64,000 bases of DNA, taken from contig JBIICN010000002.1 of the NCBI GenBank assembly GCA_044238845.1, forward strand, positions 111,137-175,136, written 5' to 3'. The number at the start of each line of letters is the position of its first letter. The stretch's first letter is position 1. The notes beneath the pieces were generated by a model that was not told where the DNA came from, did no database searches, and saw nothing but the letters and a program-made list of their open reading frames with translations. This stretch comes from UBA4416 sp044238845. Lineage in GTDB: Bacteria > Bacteroidota > Bacteroidia > B-17B0 > Aurantibacillaceae. Below are positions 33,859 through 41,783 of the stretch, in pieces. Both the position numbers and the translations under genes were made by a program.

Positions 33859-34413
33859 TTATTTTTTGCTTGCAGATTTACCAGCTTTACGGCGTAAAAT
33901 TTCGCCAGCAAATTTGATACCTTTACCTTTGTATGGCTCTGGTTTACGTAAGCTACGTATTTTAGCTGCAACCATTCCGATTAATTGTTTATCAGAACTT
34001 TCTAAAATTACTTTAGGGTTTTGACCTTTTTCAGATGTTGTAGTTATTTTAATTTCGTTTGGTAATTCAAACACAACGTTGTGAGAATAACCTAAAGCTA
34101 ATTCTAATAATTGACCTTTGTTAGAAGCACGGTAACCTACACCTACTAACTCTTGTTCTGTTTTATATCCTTCAGAAACACCTTTAATCATGTTAGCGAT
34201 TAATGAACGGTATAAACCGTGTAATGATCTGTGACGTTTTTGATCAGTTGGACGAGATACGTTAATAACGCCATCTTCTAACTTTACAATAATATCTGAA
34301 TCAATTGTTTCTGATAACGAACCTAATTTACCTTTAACTGAAACTGTTGTTCCAGCGATGTTTACTTCTACACCTGCAGGCACTGTGATTGGTAATTTTC
34401 CTATACGTGACAT
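33859..34413 (-). CDS. rplF: 50S ribosomal protein L6
   Basis: 184 residues from the ATG at 34413 (MSRIGKLPITVPAG). A longer frame begins at 34461 inside rpsH but is rejected, because family members start at this Met and a clear AGGGAGG Shine-Dalgarno-like sequence lies 7 bases before it, unusual for this phylum. The C-terminal block KPEPYKGKGIKFAGEILRRK is typical. It lies near the sarcin-ricin loop. Confidence 0.96.
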   Translation of the reverse strand: MSRIGKLPITVPAGVEVNIAGTTVSVKGKLGSLSETIDSDIIVKLEDGVINVSRPTDQKRHRSLHGLYRSLIANMIKGVSEGYKTEQELVGVGYRASNKGQLLELALGYSHNVVFELPNEIKITTTSEKGQNPKVILESSDKQLIGMVAAKIRSLRKPEPYKGKGIKFAGEILRRKAGKSASKK

Positions 34414-34432
34414 GTTTTTTCCTCCCTCTAAA

Positions 34433-34831
34433 TTATGAAATGTAACATAAAACTTCGCCACCGATATTAAGTTTTTTCGCTTCTTTATCTGTCATTACAC
34501 CTTTAGATGTAGAGATAATAGCAATACCTAATCCGTTTAATACTTTTGGCATATTGTCAACACCAGCATACTTACGTAAACCTGGCTTAGAAACTCTGTC
34601 TAAGGTACGGATAGCTGATAATTTGTTTGTTGAACTGTATTTCAAGGCTATTTTAATAGTTCCTTGTTTTTTTTCATTCTCTTCAAACTTGTAGTTTAAG
34701 ATATATCCTTTTTCAAAAAGAATCTTAGTGATTTCTTTTTTAAGGTTTGAAGCTGGAATCTCAACGATTCTGTGATTTGCGCTGATGGCGTTTCTTACTC
34801 GCGTAAGGTAATCTGATACTGTATCTGTCAT
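34433..34831 (-). CDS. rpsH: 30S ribosomal protein S8
   Basis: 132 residues. MTDTVSDYLTRVRNAISANH at the start and STSKGVMTDKEAKKLNIGGE near the end are diagnostic. It binds helix 21 of 16S rRNA and in E. coli represses the spc operon. Confidence 0.98.
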   Translation of the reverse strand: MTDTVSDYLTRVRNAISANHRIVEIPASNLKKEITKILFEKGYILNYKFEENEKKQGTIKIALKYSSTNKLSAIRTLDRVSKPGLRKYAGVDNMPKVLNGLGIAIISTSKGVMTDKEAKKLNIGGEVLCYIS

Positions 34832-34890
34832 TTTATTTGTTTTTATATGTTATCCCGACTTTCAGGATAATTATACGTTAATACTCTTAT

Positions 34891-35160
34891 TTAGAAGCTT
34901 GATTTAGTAACACCCGGGATTAAACCGAATAATACCATCTCACGGAAAGTCACACGACTGATACCGAAATCTCTCATGTATCCACGTGGACGACCAGTTA
35001 ACTTACAACGATTACGCATTCTCACTTTACATGAGTTTTTTGGTAATTTTTGCAAGCCCATTGAATCTCCTGCTTTTTTTAATTCTGCTCTTTTTGCTGC
35101 GTGTAAGTCTACTAATCTTTTTCTTTTAGTATCGCGAGCGATCATGTTAATTTTTGCCAT
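34891..35160 (-). CDS. rpsN: 30S ribosomal protein S14, zinc-free long form
   Basis: 89 residues. RCKLTGRPRGYMRDFGISR and the C-terminal GLIPGVTKSSF-like end are typical. The CxxC pairs of the short zinc form are absent, so this is the zinc-independent version. Confidence 0.98.
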   Translation of the reverse strand: MAKINMIARDTKRKRLVDLHAAKRAELKKAGDSMGLQKLPKNSCKVRMRNRCKLTGRPRGYMRDFGISRVTFREMVLFGLIPGVTKSSF

Positions 35161-35189
35161 TTTATCTTTTTTTCAGGGCTGTAAATATA

Positions 35190-35747
35190 CTATTTCTTTT
35201 TGAATGGAATACCAAATTCTGTTAATAAAGCATGAGCTTCTTTATCTGTTGGTGCAGAAGTTACAAAAGTAATGTCCATACCTTGAATTTTACTCACTTT
35301 ATCAATATCAATTTCAGGGAAAATGATTTGCTCAGTAATACCTAATGTGTAGTTACCACGACCATCAAATCCCTTATCATTAACGCCTTTGAAATCACGG
35401 ATACGAGGTAATGAAGATGCGATTAAGCGATCTAAAAACTCATACATTTTATCGCCACGTAATGTTACACGAACACCAATAGCTACACCTTTACGTAATT
35501 TAAAGTTTGAAATATCTTTTGTAGAATACGTTGGAACTGCTTTTTGACCAGTGATAGTAGTCATTTCTTTAACAGCAGATTCAATCATTTTCTTATCAGA
35601 AACTGCATCACCAATACCTTGGTTAATACAAATTTTCTCTAATTTAGGCACTTGCATTGAAGAAGTGTACTGAAATTGTTTTTTTAAATTATCTACAATC
35701 TCTGCTTTATATCTGTCCTTTAATCTAGGAGAATAAGTTGCTGCCAT
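35190..35747 (-). CDS. rplE: 50S ribosomal protein L5
   Basis: 185 residues. KLEKICINQGIGDAVSDKK and FKGVNDKGFDGRGNYTLGI are L5 blocks. It binds 5S rRNA and contacts the P-site tRNA. Its ATG overlaps the rplX stop by one base (TAATG), so the two are translationally coupled. Confidence 0.98.
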   Translation of the reverse strand: MAATYSPRLKDRYKAEIVDNLKKQFQYTSSMQVPKLEKICINQGIGDAVSDKKMIESAVKEMTTITGQKAVPTYSTKDISNFKLRKGVAIGVRVTLRGDKMYEFLDRLIASSLPRIRDFKGVNDKGFDGRGNYTLGITEQIIFPEIDIDKVSKIQGMDITFVTSAPTDKEAHALLTEFGIPFKKK

Positions 35748-36064
35748 TATTTAATTACTGCTTTAGTTTTTTTAGAAATACGCTCAATTTTGTTAGTAGT
35801 AGCATTTACAACGCGACCAATTCTAACAGTTTTACCACCTTCAACAAACATTAAGTTTGAAATATGGATTGTGCCTTCTTGTTTAACAATACCACCATTA
35901 GCGTTTTTTGCGCTAGGTTTAGTGTGTTTACTAATCATGTTAACACCTTCAACGATGACTCTTTCATTTTTTGTATCAATAGATACAATTTTACCTTCTT
36001 GGCCTCTGGATTCGCCAGAAATCACTTTCACAGTGTCGCCTTTTTTTAATTTTAATTTTGACAT
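35747..36064 (-). CDS. rplX: 50S ribosomal protein L24
   Basis: 105 residues. An N-terminal KOW motif (KKGDTVKVISGESRGQEGKI) and NMISKHTKPSAKNANGGIV identify it. It starts 50S assembly by binding the 5' end of 23S rRNA. Confidence 0.98.
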   Translation of the reverse strand: MSKLKLKKGDTVKVISGESRGQEGKIVSIDTKNERVIVEGVNMISKHTKPSAKNANGGIVKQEGTIHISNLMFVEGGKTVRIGRVVNATTNKIERISKKTKAVIK

Positions 36065-36083
36065 TTCTTTTCCCTATTATTGA

Positions 36084-36452
36084 TTAAAGCACTTCTGGTG
36101 CTAATGAAATGATTTTCATGTATGATTTATCACGTAATTCACGAGCAACTGGCCCAAAAATACGAGTACCACGGATTTCATCACCTTGATTTAACAACAC
36201 GCAAGCGTTGTCATCAAAACGGATATATGAACCATCTGCACGACGAATTTCTTTTTTAGTTCTCACTACAACAGCTTTGTGAACTGTTCCTTTTTTTACG
36301 TTACCTGAAGGTAATGCATGTTTAATTGTAACTACAATTTTATCTCCTACAGATGCGTAGCGCTTTTTTGTACCGCCTAACACACGGATAACAAGAACTT
36401 CTTTTGCTCCACTGTTATCTGCTACTGCTAATCTTGACTCGTTTTGTACCAT
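36084..36452 (-). CDS. rplN: 50S ribosomal protein L14
   Basis: 122 residues. RLAVADNSGAKEVLVIRVLG near the start and IRGTRIFGPVARELRDKSYM near the end are diagnostic. It lies at the intersubunit face and binds RsfS and L19. Confidence 0.98.
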   Translation of the reverse strand: MVQNESRLAVADNSGAKEVLVIRVLGGTKKRYASVGDKIVVTIKHALPSGNVKKGTVHKAVVVRTKKEIRRADGSYIRFDDNACVLLNQGDEIRGTRIFGPVARELRDKSYMKIISLAPEVL

Positions 36453-36475
36453 TTCTTCTTAACTTTATATAAGTA

Positions 36476-36733
36476 TTATTTCACTTTTTCTAAAACTTCT
36501 ACTAAACGCCAGTTTTTAGTTTTGCTCAATGGGCGTGTTTCGCTAATTTTCACTGTATCTCCAATACTGCATTCATTTTTTTCATCATGAGCAACGAAAG
36601 TAGATGTTTTGTTAACGAACTTTCCGTATTTTGGATGTTTTACTTTACGCATCACAGCTACAACAATAGATTTTTCCATTTTGTTGCTTTTCACGATACC
36701 AACTTTTTCTTTTCTTAAATTTCTTTCTTCCAT
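36476..36733 (-). CDS. rpsQ: 30S ribosomal protein S17
   Basis: 85 residues, OB fold. MEERNLRKEKVGIVKSNKME and the later IGDTVKISETRPLSKTKNWR are family blocks. An early 16S rRNA-binding protein. Confidence 0.97.
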   Translation of the reverse strand: MEERNLRKEKVGIVKSNKMEKSIVVAVMRKVKHPKYGKFVNKTSTFVAHDEKNECSIGDTVKISETRPLSKTKNWRLVEVLEKVK

Positions 36734-36741
36734 TACTACTA

Positions 36742-36939
36742 TTATTTAGAAGTGTTGTTTCTTTTTGTTAATTCAGTACTCACACGAGCAACTGTTTTGC
36801 GGCTATCGCGAATTTTAATTGGGTTCTCTAATGGAGAAATTGAGTGGTTTAACTTTAATTTGTTTAAAGCACCCTTTTCTTCTTTTAATAAACCTTGCAA
36901 TTCTGCTGTTGACAATGCAACTATATCTGTGTTTTTCAT
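36742..36939 (-). CDS. rpmC: 50S ribosomal protein L29
   Basis: 65 residues, two helices. LSTAELQGLLKEEKGALNKL and NPIKIRDSRKTVARVSTEL fit L29. It lies at the peptide exit tunnel, where SRP and trigger factor dock. Confidence 0.96.
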   Translation of the reverse strand: MKNTDIVALSTAELQGLLKEEKGALNKLKLNHSISPLENPIKIRDSRKTVARVSTELTKRNNTSK

Positions 36940-36958
36940 TTTCTTATTCCTTTTTAAA

Positions 36959-37390
36959 TTAAACTGTTGCGTCCGCTACGTAATCTCTACGAATTACAAA
37001 TTTAGTAACAATTGGTAATTTTTGAGCAGCTAAACGTAAAGCTTCTTTTGCAACGTCTAAAGGAACACCTTCTGCTTCAAATAACATACGTCCTCTTTTT
37101 ACTGGAGCAACCCAATATTCAGGAGCACCTTTACCTTTACCCATACGAACCTCTGCTGGTTTTTTAGTAATTGGTTTGTCAGGGAAAATACGAATCCACA
37201 CTTGTCCTTCACGTTTCATGAAACGTGTAATTGCAATACGCGCTGCTTCAATTTGACGTGAAGTTACCCAACTTTCATCTAATGCTTTAATTCCAAATGA
37301 ACCAAAGGCTAATTGATCACCACGTTTGGTGTTGCCTTTCATTTTCATTTTATGCATTTTTCTATATTTCGTTCTTTTTGGCTGTATCAT
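36959..37390 (-). CDS. rplP: 50S ribosomal protein L16
   Basis: 143 residues. MIQPKRTKYRKMHKMKMKG at the start and RMGKGKGAPEYWVAPVKRGR near 83-102 are diagnostic. It helps place the A-site tRNA. Confidence 0.98.
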   Translation of the reverse strand: MIQPKRTKYRKMHKMKMKGNTKRGDQLAFGSFGIKALDESWVTSRQIEAARIAITRFMKREGQVWIRIFPDKPITKKPAEVRMGKGKGAPEYWVAPVKRGRMLFEAEGVPLDVAKEALRLAAQKLPIVTKFVIRRDYVADATV

Positions 37391-37433
37391 GATTTATTAT
37401 CTTTAACTAATCCGTTATTCTTCTGTATGATTA

Positions 37434-38180
37434 TTATTTGTCGTTTCTTTTTTTATCGTCTCTTTTTGGACCACGACCTGCAAATTTTGGAGCTGGGGCT
37501 ACATTTCCGCCTTTTTTCTCTTTATCTAAACCGAAGTTTGGAGATAAATCTCGTTTTCCATAAATTTCGCCTTTGCAAATCCAAACTTTGATACCGATAC
37601 GACCATAAGTAGTATGAGCTTCCGCAACTGCATAATCAATATCAGCGCGTAAAGTTTGTAATGGAGTACGTCCTTCTTTGTATCCTTCAGAACGTGCCAT
37701 CTCAGCACCACCTAAACGACCTGAAACTAAAATTTTGATTCCTTCAGCACCCATACGCATAGTTGATGCGATAGACATTTTTGCTGCTCTACGGAAAGAA
37801 ATACGTCCTTCAATTTGACGAGCAATAGAATCTCCAACTAAACGTGCATCTAATTCTGGACGTTTAATTTCAAAAATATTGATTTGAATTTCTTTTTTAG
37901 TTACTTTTTTTAATTCTTCTTTTAATTTATCTACTTCTTTACCACCTTTTCCAATAATAATACCTGGACGTGCAGTGTTAATTGTAACAGTAATTAATTT
38001 TAATGTTCTTTCGATAACTATTTTAGAAATACTTCCTTTTGGTAAACGAACTTTTAAGTAGTTACGAATTTGAGTATCTTCCACTAATTTGTCAGCATAG
38101 TCTCTTCCACCGTACCAGTTAGAATCCCAACCTTTAACAATACCTAAACGTAAACCTATTGGATTTGCTTTTTGTCCCAT
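37434..38180 (-). CDS. rpsC: 30S ribosomal protein S3
   Basis: 248 residues. The KH domain with the GxxG loop (RPGIIIGKGGKEVDKLKEEL) is followed by the S3 C-terminal domain (GRLGGAEMARSEGYKEGRTP). It ends in a Lys/Arg-rich tail. Part of the mRNA entry helicase. Confidence 0.98.
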   Translation of the reverse strand: MGQKANPIGLRLGIVKGWDSNWYGGRDYADKLVEDTQIRNYLKVRLPKGSISKIVIERTLKLITVTINTARPGIIIGKGGKEVDKLKEELKKVTKKEIQINIFEIKRPELDARLVGDSIARQIEGRISFRRAAKMSIASTMRMGAEGIKILVSGRLGGAEMARSEGYKEGRTPLQTLRADIDYAVAEAHTTYGRIGIKVWICKGEIYGKRDLSPNFGLDKEKKGGNVAPAPKFAGRGPKRDDKKRNDK

Positions 38181-38191
38181 TTCCTTATATA

Positions 38192-38644
38192 TTATTTATT
38201 ATCTTCTGATTTTGAAATTGCAGCTGCTTTTCTTTCAGCTTTCTTAGTACTAACAACTGCAGTACCTACTTCTAAAGTAACGTGGTTTGAACGTTTTCTG
38301 ATTCTGTATCCACGACCTTGAGGTGCAGTACGTAAACGTTTTGCCATTAAAGCGCTATCTACCATTACCGAAGTAACAAATAAGGTATTTTCTTCAGGGC
38401 GAGATCCTGTTTTTGCCTCGTAATTAGCAATTGCAGATTTTAATAATTTCTCTAAACGTCCTGACGCTTCGCGTGTATTAAATTTTAATACATTTAATGC
38501 TTTATATGCTTCCATTCCTCTAACTAAATCCGCTACTTGGCGCATCTTACGAGGTGAAGTTGGGCAGCTATTTAATTTAGCAAAATAAGTACTCTTATTT
38601 GCTTCTTTGCGTGCCTCTGCTACTAATCTTTTTCTTTTACCCAT
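38192..38644 (-). CDS. rplV: 50S ribosomal protein L22
   Basis: 150 residues. SPRKMRQVADLVRGMEAYKA and the tunnel beta-hairpin TAPQGRGYRIRKRSNHVTL identify it. There is an extra Lys/Ala-rich C-terminal tail. The hairpin is where macrolide-resistance changes occur; none is evident. Confidence 0.97.
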   Translation of the reverse strand: MGKRKRLVAEARKEANKSTYFAKLNSCPTSPRKMRQVADLVRGMEAYKALNVLKFNTREASGRLEKLLKSAIANYEAKTGSRPEENTLFVTSVMVDSALMAKRLRTAPQGRGYRIRKRSNHVTLEVGTAVVSTKKAERKAAAISKSEDNK

Positions 38645-38667
38645 GACTAAATTTCTTTATCAGCTTA

Positions 38668-38937
38668 TTATTTCTTGTTATTACCTGAATGACCTTTGAA
38701 TTGACGTGTTGCAGAAAACTCTCCTAATTTATGACCTACCATGTTTTCTGTAACATAAACTGGAATAAATTTTTGTCCGTTATGAACTGCAAATGTATGT
38801 CCAACCATTTCAGGGTAAATAACTGAGCGACGAGCCCATGTTTTTAAAACTGTTTTCTTGTTACTCTCATTCATTTGAGTAACTTTTTTCTCTAAGTTGT
38901 GGTCAATAAAAGGACCTTTTTTTAATGATCTTGCCAT
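38668..38937 (-). CDS. rpsS: 30S ribosomal protein S19
   Basis: 89 residues from the ATG at 38937 (MARSLKKGPFIDHNLEKKV). A frame 14 codons longer starts at 38979, but family members start at this Met. GHKLGEFSATRQFKGH near the end is diagnostic. A head protein near the A site. Confidence 0.96.
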   Translation of the reverse strand: MARSLKKGPFIDHNLEKKVTQMNESNKKTVLKTWARRSVIYPEMVGHTFAVHNGQKFIPVYVTENMVGHKLGEFSATRQFKGHSGNNKK

Positions 38938-38992
38938 TGTTTGTTTTTTAGTTTTGAAACTCGTCTCGCGACGAGCCATTAAACGTTAATTA

Positions 38993-39817
38993 TTATTTAC
39001 TTCTTTTTTTAATGATATGTTGGTTAGAAGATTTCGCTTTGTAACGAGTTTTGTAACCTTTAGAAGGAATACCGTTACGAGAACGAGGTTGTCCACCTGA
39101 AGCACGTCCTTCACCTCCACCCATTGGATGATCCACAGGATTCATTGCTACTGGACGAGTACGAGAACGACGACCTAACCAACGAGAACGACCAGCTTTA
39201 CCAGAAATCTCTAAAGAGTGATCAGGATTAGATGTAGCTCCGATTGTTGCTTTACAAGTAATTAAAATCATACGAACCTCACCTGAAGGCATACGTAAAA
39301 TTGCATATTTACCATCACGAGCAGTTAACTGAGCGTAAGTTCCAGCACTACGTGCCATTGCTCCGCCTTGACCTGGACGTAATTCGATATTATGAATAAC
39401 TGTTCCTAATGGAATATCTGATAAAAACATACAGTTACCAACTTCTGGTAATGCTGTAGCGCCAGACATAACTTTTTTGCCAACTTCTAATCCAGCAGGA
39501 GCTAAGATGTAACGCTTCTCTCCATCTTTATAATGAATTAAAGCAATACGAGAAGTACGGTTTGGATCATATTCGATAGAAGCTACTGTTCCTTCGATAC
39601 CATCTTTGTTACGTTTGAAATCAATGATACGGTATTGTTTTTTATGACCACCACCAATGTTACGGATTGTCATTTTACCAGTATTATCACGTCCACCGCT
39701 ATTTTTAACTGAAGTTAATAAGCTTTTTTCAGGAGTGCTAGTTGTGATATCTGAGTTATCAGTTGCTATTTTGAAACGTTGACTTGGAGTCAACGGTCTG
39801 AATTTTTTTAATGCCAT
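38993..39817 (-). CDS. rplB: 50S ribosomal protein L2
   Basis: 274 residues. The essential His near the peptidyl transferase centre is in NPVDHPMGGGEGRASGGQP; HNIELRPGQGGAMARSAGTY is also typical. It is needed for subunit joining. Confidence 0.98.
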   Translation of the reverse strand: MALKKFRPLTPSQRFKIATDNSDITTSTPEKSLLTSVKNSGGRDNTGKMTIRNIGGGHKKQYRIIDFKRNKDGIEGTVASIEYDPNRTSRIALIHYKDGEKRYILAPAGLEVGKKVMSGATALPEVGNCMFLSDIPLGTVIHNIELRPGQGGAMARSAGTYAQLTARDGKYAILRMPSGEVRMILITCKATIGATSNPDHSLEISGKAGRSRWLGRRSRTRPVAMNPVDHPMGGGEGRASGGQPRSRNGIPSKGYKTRYKAKSSNQHIIKKRSK

Positions 39818-39837
39818 TTCTTTTACTTTTTATCAAA

Positions 39838-40128
39838 TTAAATATTAGCGTAAAAATCAATTGCTTCGCCATTCTTTAATGTGACAAAAGCTCTTTTTGA
39901 ACGGTTTACGCGGCCTACAGCAATACCACGAGTGGTGTTACGAGTTTTCACTTTTCCTACGTATTGTTGAGTGTTAACAGATTCAACTTTTACACCGTAC
40001 ATTTTTTCAACAGCTTGTCTAATTTGTACTTTGTTGGCGCTTCTATCAACCACAAAACCATAGCGATTCAACTTCTCTGCCAAAGAAGTCATCTTTTCGG
40101 TGATGATTGGTTTAATTAATATTTCCAT
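39838..40128 (-). CDS. rplW: 50S ribosomal protein L23
   Basis: 96 residues. IIKPIITEKM-like start (here MEILIKPIITEKMTSLAEKL) and VDRSANKVQIRQAVEKMYGV are family blocks. It lies at the exit tunnel as docking site for trigger factor and SRP. Confidence 0.97.
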   Translation of the reverse strand: MEILIKPIITEKMTSLAEKLNRYGFVVDRSANKVQIRQAVEKMYGVKVESVNTQQYVGKVKTRNTTRGIAVGRVNRSKRAFVTLKNGEAIDFYANI

Positions 40129-40129
40129 T

Positions 40130-40759
40130 TTATTTATTTAATAATGATTCTAATACTTTTACCGAACTTTCTAATAAAATTAACGTTTCTGCGTTAACGA
40201 TATCGTAAGTGTTTAAATCAGAGGCTTTTACAACTTTTGCGCCCTCTAAATTTCGGGACGACAAATATACGTTATTATTTGTATCACCCAACACTAATAC
40301 TGTTTTTTTATCAGATAAGTTTAAGTTTTTCATTAAGTCAACGTAATTTTTAGTTTTTGGAGCTTCAAAAGTGAAGTCTTCTAATACTGTAATTGCGTTT
40401 TCTTTAGCTTTGTATGTTAATGCAGATGCACGAGCTACAACCTTAGTTTTCTTATTTAATTTAAAAGAGTAATCGCGAGGACGAGGACCGAATGCACGAC
40501 CACCACCAATAAACAAAGGAGATTTCATAGAACCCGCACGAGCTCCACCTGTTCCTTTTTGTTTTTTTAGTTTTTTAGTCGTTCTTGAAATTTCAGCACG
40601 CTCTTTTGATTTGTGTGTTCCTTGACGTTGAGCAGCTAAATAATGCTTAACATCTAAATATATACTGTGATCACTTGGTTCTACACCATAAATCACATCT
40701 GCTAATTCTACTTTTTTAGCAGTCTTTTTTCCGCTTATGTTTAATACTTCTACTTGCAT
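40130..40759 (-). CDS. rplD: 50S ribosomal protein L4
   Basis: 209 residues. The extended tunnel loop is KKQKGTGGARAGSMKSPLFI followed by GGGRAFGPRPRDYSFKLNKK. In E. coli it also represses its own operon. It is separated from rplC by two bases. Confidence 0.98.
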   Translation of the reverse strand: MQVEVLNISGKKTAKKVELADVIYGVEPSDHSIYLDVKHYLAAQRQGTHKSKERAEISRTTKKLKKQKGTGGARAGSMKSPLFIGGGRAFGPRPRDYSFKLNKKTKVVARASALTYKAKENAITVLEDFTFEAPKTKNYVDLMKNLNLSDKKTVLVLGDTNNNVYLSSRNLEGAKVVKASDLNTYDIVNAETLILLESSVKVLESLLNK

Positions 40760-40761
40760 GA

Positions 40762-41379
40762 TTACTTCTCGATTATAACGTAAGACCCTTTAGCACCCGG
40801 AACTGAACCTTTAATTAAAAGAACATTCTTTTCTGCCATTATTTTTACAACAACTAGGTTTTGGATTTTCTTTCTATCTCCACCTGTTCTACCAGCCATA
40901 CGCATACCTTTAAATACACGAGAAGGATCTGAAGATGCACCTAATGAACCTGGAGCTCTTTGACGATCATGTTGACCGTGAGTTGAACCACCAACACCAC
41001 CAAATCCATGACGTTTAACTACACCTTGAAAACCTTTTCCTTTAGAAGTACCAACGATATCAACGAAGTCTCCTTCAGAGAAGATGTCAAGAGTTATAAC
41101 ATCACCTAAATTTTTTGTTTCCTCAAAAGAACGGAACTCAACAATTTTACGTTTTGGGGTTGTTTTTGCTAATTCAAAATGACCTTTCATAGCAGACGAT
41201 GTGTGTTTTTCTTTTTTCTCATCGTAAGCTAACTGTAAAGCTGTGTAACCGTCTACTTCATTGGTTTTTACTTGCGTAACCACGCAAGGACCTGCTTCTA
41301 TAACTGTGCATGGCACATACTTGCCATTGGCATCGAAGAAGCTAGTCATTCCTATTTTTTTACCAATAATTCCAGACAT
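40762..41379 (-). CDS. rplC: 50S ribosomal protein L3
   Basis: 205 residues. Starts MSGIIGKKIGMTSFFDANGK; KGFQGVVKRHGFGGVGGSTH and GSLGASSDPSRVFKGMRMAG form the loop near the peptidyl transferase centre. It starts 50S assembly. Confidence 0.98.
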   Translation of the reverse strand: MSGIIGKKIGMTSFFDANGKYVPCTVIEAGPCVVTQVKTNEVDGYTALQLAYDEKKEKHTSSAMKGHFELAKTTPKRKIVEFRSFEETKNLGDVITLDIFSEGDFVDIVGTSKGKGFQGVVKRHGFGGVGGSTHGQHDRQRAPGSLGASSDPSRVFKGMRMAGRTGGDRKKIQNLVVVKIMAEKNVLLIKGSVPGAKGSYVIIEK

Positions 41380-41455
41380 TTTACTTTTTTTATTTTTTTG
41401 TTATTTACTTTTTTTCTTTTTTAAACGCTCAATTTCTTGTAATAAGAACAGAGGG

Positions 41456-41761
41456 TTAAACTTTGATTTCAACTTCTACTCCAGAAGGCAATTCTAACTT
41501 CATTAAAGCGTCTACTGTTTTTGAAGAAGAACTGTAGATGTCTAACAAACGTTTGTATGCACAAACTTGGAATTGCTCACGCGCTTTCTTGTTAACGTGT
41601 GGTGAACGTAAAACCGTGAAGATTCTTTTGTTAGTAGGTAATGGAATTGGACCATTAACTACAGCTCCTGTCATTTTCACAGTTTTAACGATTTTCTCAG
41701 CGGATTTATCAACTAAGTTGTAATCGTAAGATTTTAATTTTATTCTGATTCTTTGGCTCAT
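41456..41761 (-). CDS. rpsJ: 30S ribosomal protein S10
   Basis: 101 residues from the ATG at 41761 (MSQRIRIKLKSYDYNLVDKS). A longer frame from 41818 overlaps fusA and is rejected. The 56-62 region NKRIFTVLRSPHVNKKAREQ is diagnostic. In E. coli it also acts in antitermination as NusE. Confidence 0.97.
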   Translation of the reverse strand: MSQRIRIKLKSYDYNLVDKSAEKIVKTVKMTGAVVNGPIPLPTNKRIFTVLRSPHVNKKAREQFQVCAYKRLLDIYSSSSKTVDALMKLELPSGVEVEIKV

Positions 41762-41783
41762 GTGAGTTATTATATAATACTGT

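Noticed and set aside
34414..34461. Longer N-terminus for L6
   Set aside because: It would overlap rpsH, has no family support, and the Shine-Dalgarno-like sequence points to the ATG at 34413.
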